Program-made: the position numbers and the translations under genes
Assembly (NCBI GenBank): GCA_027596945.1
Contig: JADGJH010000690.1
Location: 4,747-15,276 of the forward strand
Direction: 5' to 3'
DNA: 10,530 nucleotides
From: Physocladia obscura
Taxonomy: Eukaryota; Chytridiomycota; Chytridiomycetes; Chytridiales; Chytriomycetaceae
Notes under the pieces: generated by a model
Databases searched by the model: none
Seen by the model: the letters and a program-made list of their open reading frames with translations, nothing else
Told to the model about the DNA's origin: nothing
Part shown: in pieces, positions 7,801-10,530 of the stretch
Layout: the number at the start of each line of letters is the position of its first letter
Numbering within the stretch: the first letter of the stretch is position 1

Positions 7801-8660
7801 CTAACCGCGATCTTTTTTTATTTGTAATATTGTGTTTGCGCTTGGATTTATTTGCGCTTCAAACAAATGCGGTAAATATCCCTTACACTTCAGTCATTAA
7901 AATGCTGCCGAGTTTTGCAAGGGTATCTAAAGTTTTAACAGCATTTTTTTTTCGCCGCCCAGGATCCTCATCCTTTTTTTTTTTTTGGTAAGTTTTCGTT
8001 TGTGTGAAAAAAGGGGGGTTTTTTATTGAAACTTGAGGCACACTTTCCCACCACAGTCATTGATTCGGCTTTTAAAAATGACTCCATCCATGCTCTCTTA
8101 TCTGCAAAGCTGCAGTTTGATCAAAAAGACGTAGGGCAATTTTAAATTAGATCAACTACTTGATCAACAACAGGCAAACAGTAAACCAAGAAGCAAAAGC
8201 TATTGCTTTCAACTTCAATATATCAAAGGAGGTAACAAAATCAATATTCAGATGAACAGAGATGGATCCAGAAAGCGTGCAGGTATGGAAATTTTTCACT
8301 ACTAAATGAATGCAATCCTCAAAAAGTCGTAAAGCCTGACAAATTTGTCAAATTCCCACCAACAGACTTAAGTTGAGGAGAGTAGCAGTCCATTTGTCGA
8401 AATTTAAATTAATTACAATGAATACTTATTTGCAGAGGTAGGGGGAACATACAACCAAGTAGCCCATATCTCACTCCTGGAAACGCAAGTTCTGCTGCAC
8501 ATGGCAGAGGTATTTTATAACAAAAGAACATGCTGCAGTTCAGCAAGAAATTTGGTGTTTAGGAAATGGAGTTTTTATTGTTCTGCAAGCAGTCTACCAT
8601 ACAACTGTTTCTGGACAATTCCTGAAGTTGCGAATGACATGCAAACAAATTGGTAAGTTT
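7801..8660. other. Unassigned 860-bp stretch with plus-strand splice-like signals
   Basis: No confident gene. It should contain the missing 5' exons of the minus-strand PCID2-like gene, but none could be recognised. On the plus strand there are plausible signals: donors at 7988 (GTAAGT), 8131 (GTAGGG), 8281 (GTATGG) and 8652 (GTAAGT), and acceptors near 8056 (CCACAG), 8174 (AACAG) and 8435 (TTGCAG). Open pieces between them include IDSAFKNDSIHALLSAKLQF and VFIVLQAVYHTTVSGQFLKL, which do not resemble any family I know. The start ATG 7902 with donor 7988 joins out of frame to the next piece. Poly-T and poly-G runs (about 7973-7986 and 8011-8022) interrupt it. It may be a small divergent gene or a decayed one. 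Confidence 0.3.
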
Positions 8661-8668
8661 TTTATCCA

Positions 8669-9124
8669 ATGATGTGCTCATTAAACTATTTGACTTGTAT
8701 CAATACAAAGCTTCAGCTGAATGACGACGGAACAGGCAAGTCTATTGCTCTTTTATTGAACAATTTTAGTGGTGTTACCTTAATAAAAAGAATTCACTCT
8801 TCTATGCAGCTAGAGTTGATTACTTACTTAAACATTGCTCCACTTTTTGACTCAGATAATTCTTGGCCTGCAGACCTACTAGTGTACAACTTTTGGGAAG
8901 GAAATGTAGATTTAGTTGATCCTCTCAACTTGGCATAATTAATAGGGAGGTTGGTTTCAAGTGAGGGACTACGAAAAATGCTAAAAGTTTAGCCAGATGT
9001 GAAACGCTCGGATTGGCATTTTTGCCCTCTGTCTTGCACATTTGGTGGTTTCGGGCTCACAAGCCAATGTGTTTTTGCAAAAATTGTGGGACTTGCTATT
9101 ACAGAGTGTGATGTTTTTGATTGA
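8669..9124 (+). pseudogene. Relict of a non-LTR retroelement C-terminal region
   Basis: One reading frame (position 2 modulo 3) carries two motifs known from the C-terminal part of non-LTR retroelement polyproteins in plants, oomycetes and other protists: PADLLVYNFWEGNVDLVDPL (~8870-8929, usual form RPADLLVYNW-G-D---D--SPL) and, about 35 codons later in the same frame, HFCPLSCTFGGFGL (~9017-9058, usual form F-PF---TFGG-G). Upstream residues (SIALLLNNFSGVTLIKRIHS) could be the linker that normally precedes them. The frame is broken by TAA at 8936, TAG at 8990 and TGA at 9122, and no reverse transcriptase core is present, so the copy is dead and 5'-truncated. Family recognition is from memory of motif spacing. 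Confidence 0.5.
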
Positions 9125-9202
9125 AAAGTAAAATTATCTAAAACAAACGCTGGTGGATGCGAGATGTCAGTGCTCAGCAAATAATTCATGAGCAATAACG
9201 AC

Positions 9203-9220
9203 TTTTTTTTTTTTTTTTTT
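9203..9220. repeat. Poly-T run (18 T)
   Basis: Eighteen T about 80 bp downstream of the retroelement relict. If the relict's mRNA were the plus strand, a target-primed insertion would end in poly-A, not poly-T. The run is therefore better read as an ordinary homopolymer, or the poly-A end of something inserted on the minus strand. Confidence 0.8.
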
Positions 9221-9253
9221 ATTCTACCAGTTTGTTTTTGTTTCCGATTTTTC

Positions 9254-9289
9254 GGGTTCAACATTGGGTTCAATGTTGGGTTCAACATT
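9254..9289. repeat. Three tandem 12-mers with an inverted middle half
   Basis: Units GGGTTCAACATT, GGGTTCAATGTT and GGGTTCAACATT are directly adjacent. The last six bases of the middle unit are the reverse complement of those in the outer units, so AACATT and AATGTT can pair across a 6-nt GGGTTC loop in two alternative hairpins. On the minus strand the repeat reads as Asn-Pro-containing peptide repeats in an otherwise unsupported ORF. Confidence 0.85.
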
Positions 9290-9607
9290 TTCCAAATCTG
9301 GACCAATGGATCTCATGACCTCATTCCACACACACAGGGACAGTTTACACAGAATTTTTTGGTTTCTTTTCTTCTTTTGGTTTTATTTTTATTGAAATAA
9401 TATTAAAATTCTGAAACCAATCTGAATCAAGAAGGACTGCTTATGTTGTAACATTTCAGTCGAAGCAGCTGTTAATTTCGCTACAAATATTTCATAAGAC
9501 AAATATTTCAAAAGCAGATCAGATTTTCGCCCGTACGGTCAATGTTGCGGAGGTGCATAGAAGAAAAAAGGTGTTCAATAAAATTTTATCTTGATAAAAA
9601 ATGATGA
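9290..9607. other. Intergenic AT-rich stretch, no feature seen
   Basis: Stops occur frequently in all six frames and no protein motif, tRNA fold or rRNA-like sequence is visible. It contains T-rich tracts (around 9355-9390) and two AATAAA-type hexamers (9395, 9578) that could be polyadenylation signals of an unrecognised transcript. Confidence 0.5.
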
Positions 9608-9970
9608 TGGCATAGGCGCATCGCGTGTGGGATCGCAGTACTACACAACGTTGGGGCGGAATCTGAGCCGCGAGCGGATTGCGTAGTTTTGGGGTTGATG
9701 CTGGCGAGTGGCGATGGCGCGAATGCAGCATCGATGTTGTCGTCGACGTCGTCGGCGTGTTACGCGATCGAGACACGCGATGGGGAAACCGTCGCGGACG
9801 GCGGCGGCGTTTTGCGGTTCAACGCCGACGAGAAGCACAGGCGCACAACGCGCCTTCGCCGTGCTCCGTGAGGCGGTGACGCGCGTGACGCCGAGGCCAC
9901 CGTGCGCCTCGTCCAAGCCGAGTGCGCTTGGCTGTGCGACTGCAACGCCGCGTTCCCCTCGGCGTCCTCG
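9608..9970 (+). other. GC-rich, coding-like island broken by one TGA
   Basis: Composition jumps from about one-third GC to roughly 60-67% GC. In frame 2 (modulo 3) the segment is open from 9608, after TGA codons at 9602 and 9605, except for a single TGA at 9869-9871. Codons in that frame are strongly GC-ending (for example 9885-9965: GCC GAG GCC ACC GTG CGC CTC GTC), unlike the AT-ending genes to the left. Peptide pieces are Ala/Ser/Arg-rich (LASGDGANAASMLSSTSSAC; ATVRLVQAECAWLCDCNAAF). I recognise no family. Opposite-strand frames are also fairly open, as expected of GC-rich DNA. It could be a decayed transferred fragment, an exon of an isochore-like gene, or a chimeric assembly join. Confidence 0.35.
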
Positions 9971-10083
9971 TCGCCAACAACACAACGGGCAACTCAACAA
10001 ACAACCACCAACTCAACACTCGAGTCTGCACGCATCCCAAACAACTACCTTCCAACAAACATCCATCAAACAATCCTAAACAA
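9969..10083 (+). promoter_or_regulatory. C/A-rich, G-poor tract; possible 5' leader
   Basis: About 115 bp consisting almost only of C, A and T with very few G on the plus strand (repeated CAACAA, ACCACC, CAAAC). Such unstructured CA-rich leaders are typical of 5' UTRs of well-translated eukaryotic mRNAs, and it sits upstream of the partial ORF at 10281. It is equally compatible with a decayed CA-type repeat. Confidence 0.3.
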
Positions 10084-10280
10084 CCACCCTCCAACTGAAA
10101 AATATAATATGCGACTCGCAGTTTATTGCGTGAAAATGGGTCGTGATAAACAAACAAAACTTTTTTCGTCAAACAGAAAAAAAAAAAGAAAAGAAATATT
10201 TTTCGGAGTGTTTCAGAAAATTGAATGCAATTCATTTCAGCCACCATTCGAGTCTAAGATCTGGTCTGAAGTCCAAAGAA

Positions 10281-10476
10281 ATGGCATCATTAGGAACGGA
10301 ATCCGTGATGCCGGTAGTGACGGTGAACTTTCTCTCAAAATCGGTATTGCCGACTACAAGCACCGAAATAGCAGTGACAACAACTGCAGCATTCGTGGAG
10401 GCGGCGGCAACTGCAAAAAGAACAAAAACAACGGCAAGAACAACAACAACGGCGACAACAACAACAACAACTACTG

Positions 10477-10530
<54 letters not shown>
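10281..10530 (+). CDS. Partial Thr/Ala-rich protein running off the right edge
   Basis: An ATG at 10281 opens a frame with no stop to the window end (83 codons). It starts MASLGTESVMPVVTVNFLSK, then a Thr/Ser/Ala-rich segment, TAKRTKTTART, and finally an almost pure Thr run encoded by ACA and then ACT triplets. An acceptor-like TTCATTTCAG ends at 10240, so the ATG may lie in a second exon. Thr-rich tails are common in secreted or wall-anchored fungal proteins, but no signal peptide is seen at this start. A second frame (2 modulo 3) is also open across the region and would instead encode an Asn- then Tyr-rich tail, so which frame is real, if either, cannot be settled here. Confidence 0.35.
10477..10530. 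repeat. (CTA)18 microsatellite at the right edge
   Basis: Eighteen uninterrupted CTA units reach the last base of the window, preceded by an AAC/ACA-rich tract (about 10428-10470). The repeat probably caused the contig to stop here, so its true length is unknown. Confidence 0.95.

Noticed and set aside
9188..9400. Phe-rich plus-strand ORF beginning in the poly-T run
   Set aside because: It is an artefact of the 18-T homopolymer and the 12-mer repeats; no coding signature.
9641..10000. 119-residue minus-strand Arg-rich ORF in the GC-rich island
   Set aside because: No motif or good start context. Long frames on both strands are expected at this GC content, and plus-strand frame 2 has the more codon-like GC3 pattern.
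1..10530. tRNA, rRNA, CRISPR arrays, prokaryotic operons or ribosome-binding sites
   Set aside because: I saw no cloverleaf-like A/B-box arrangement, rRNA core sequence or regularly spaced repeats. The spliced genes show a eukaryotic nuclear context, so bacterial signals are not expected.

Overview
The window looks like a gene-dense, AT-rich nuclear contig from a non-animal eukaryote, most likely a fungus or fungus-like protist of an early-branching lineage. It has six confidently recognisable protein genes, all split by short GT-AG introns (25 reconstructed; median about 63 nt; donors often GTT/GTA/GTC; several acceptors preceded by A-runs instead of a pyrimidine tract). A histidine-biosynthesis gene (HIS3/IGPD) and a stand-alone ribosomal protein eS30, not fused to FUBI and with an intron directly after the ATG, argue against an animal. 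The exact lineage cannot be fixed from this sequence.

Left arm (1-2262): a minus-strand Ser/Ala-rich protein of unknown function runs off or ends at the left edge. It is divergently paired, over only 42 bp, with a five-exon plus-strand gene that reads as the Nnf1/PMF1 subunit of the kinetochore MIND complex. The three-exon eS30 gene follows.

Centre (2392-6681, all plus strand): five-exon HIS3; a seven-exon gene encoding an F-box, a UBP-type zinc finger and a DUSP domain with no protease domain; and a five-exon multi-pass membrane protein of the HGSNAT_cat/DUF1624 acyltransferase family. Intergenic spacing is about 45-130 bp.

Right of centre (6719-7800, minus strand): the C-terminal ~250 residues of a PCID2/Thp1-like PCI-domain protein of the TREX-2 mRNA-export complex, convergent with the acyltransferase gene at 37 bp. 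Its N-terminal third could not be found.

Right arm (7801-10530): gene-poor or degenerate. It holds an unresolved plus-strand stretch with good splice-like signals, a stop-riddled relict resembling the C-terminal part of non-LTR retroelement proteins (PADLLV... and CTFGGFG motifs), poly-T, a small tandem/inverted repeat, a GC-rich coding-like island with one in-frame TGA, a C/A-rich tract, and a partial Thr-rich ORF that ends in a (CTA)n microsatellite at the window edge.

The genes are unrelated housekeeping functions, not an operon or a joint pathway. The most unusual item is the F-box/ZnF-UBP/DUSP protein: it combines an SCF adaptor module with a ubiquitin C-terminus-binding finger and a DUSP domain otherwise typical of deubiquitinases.
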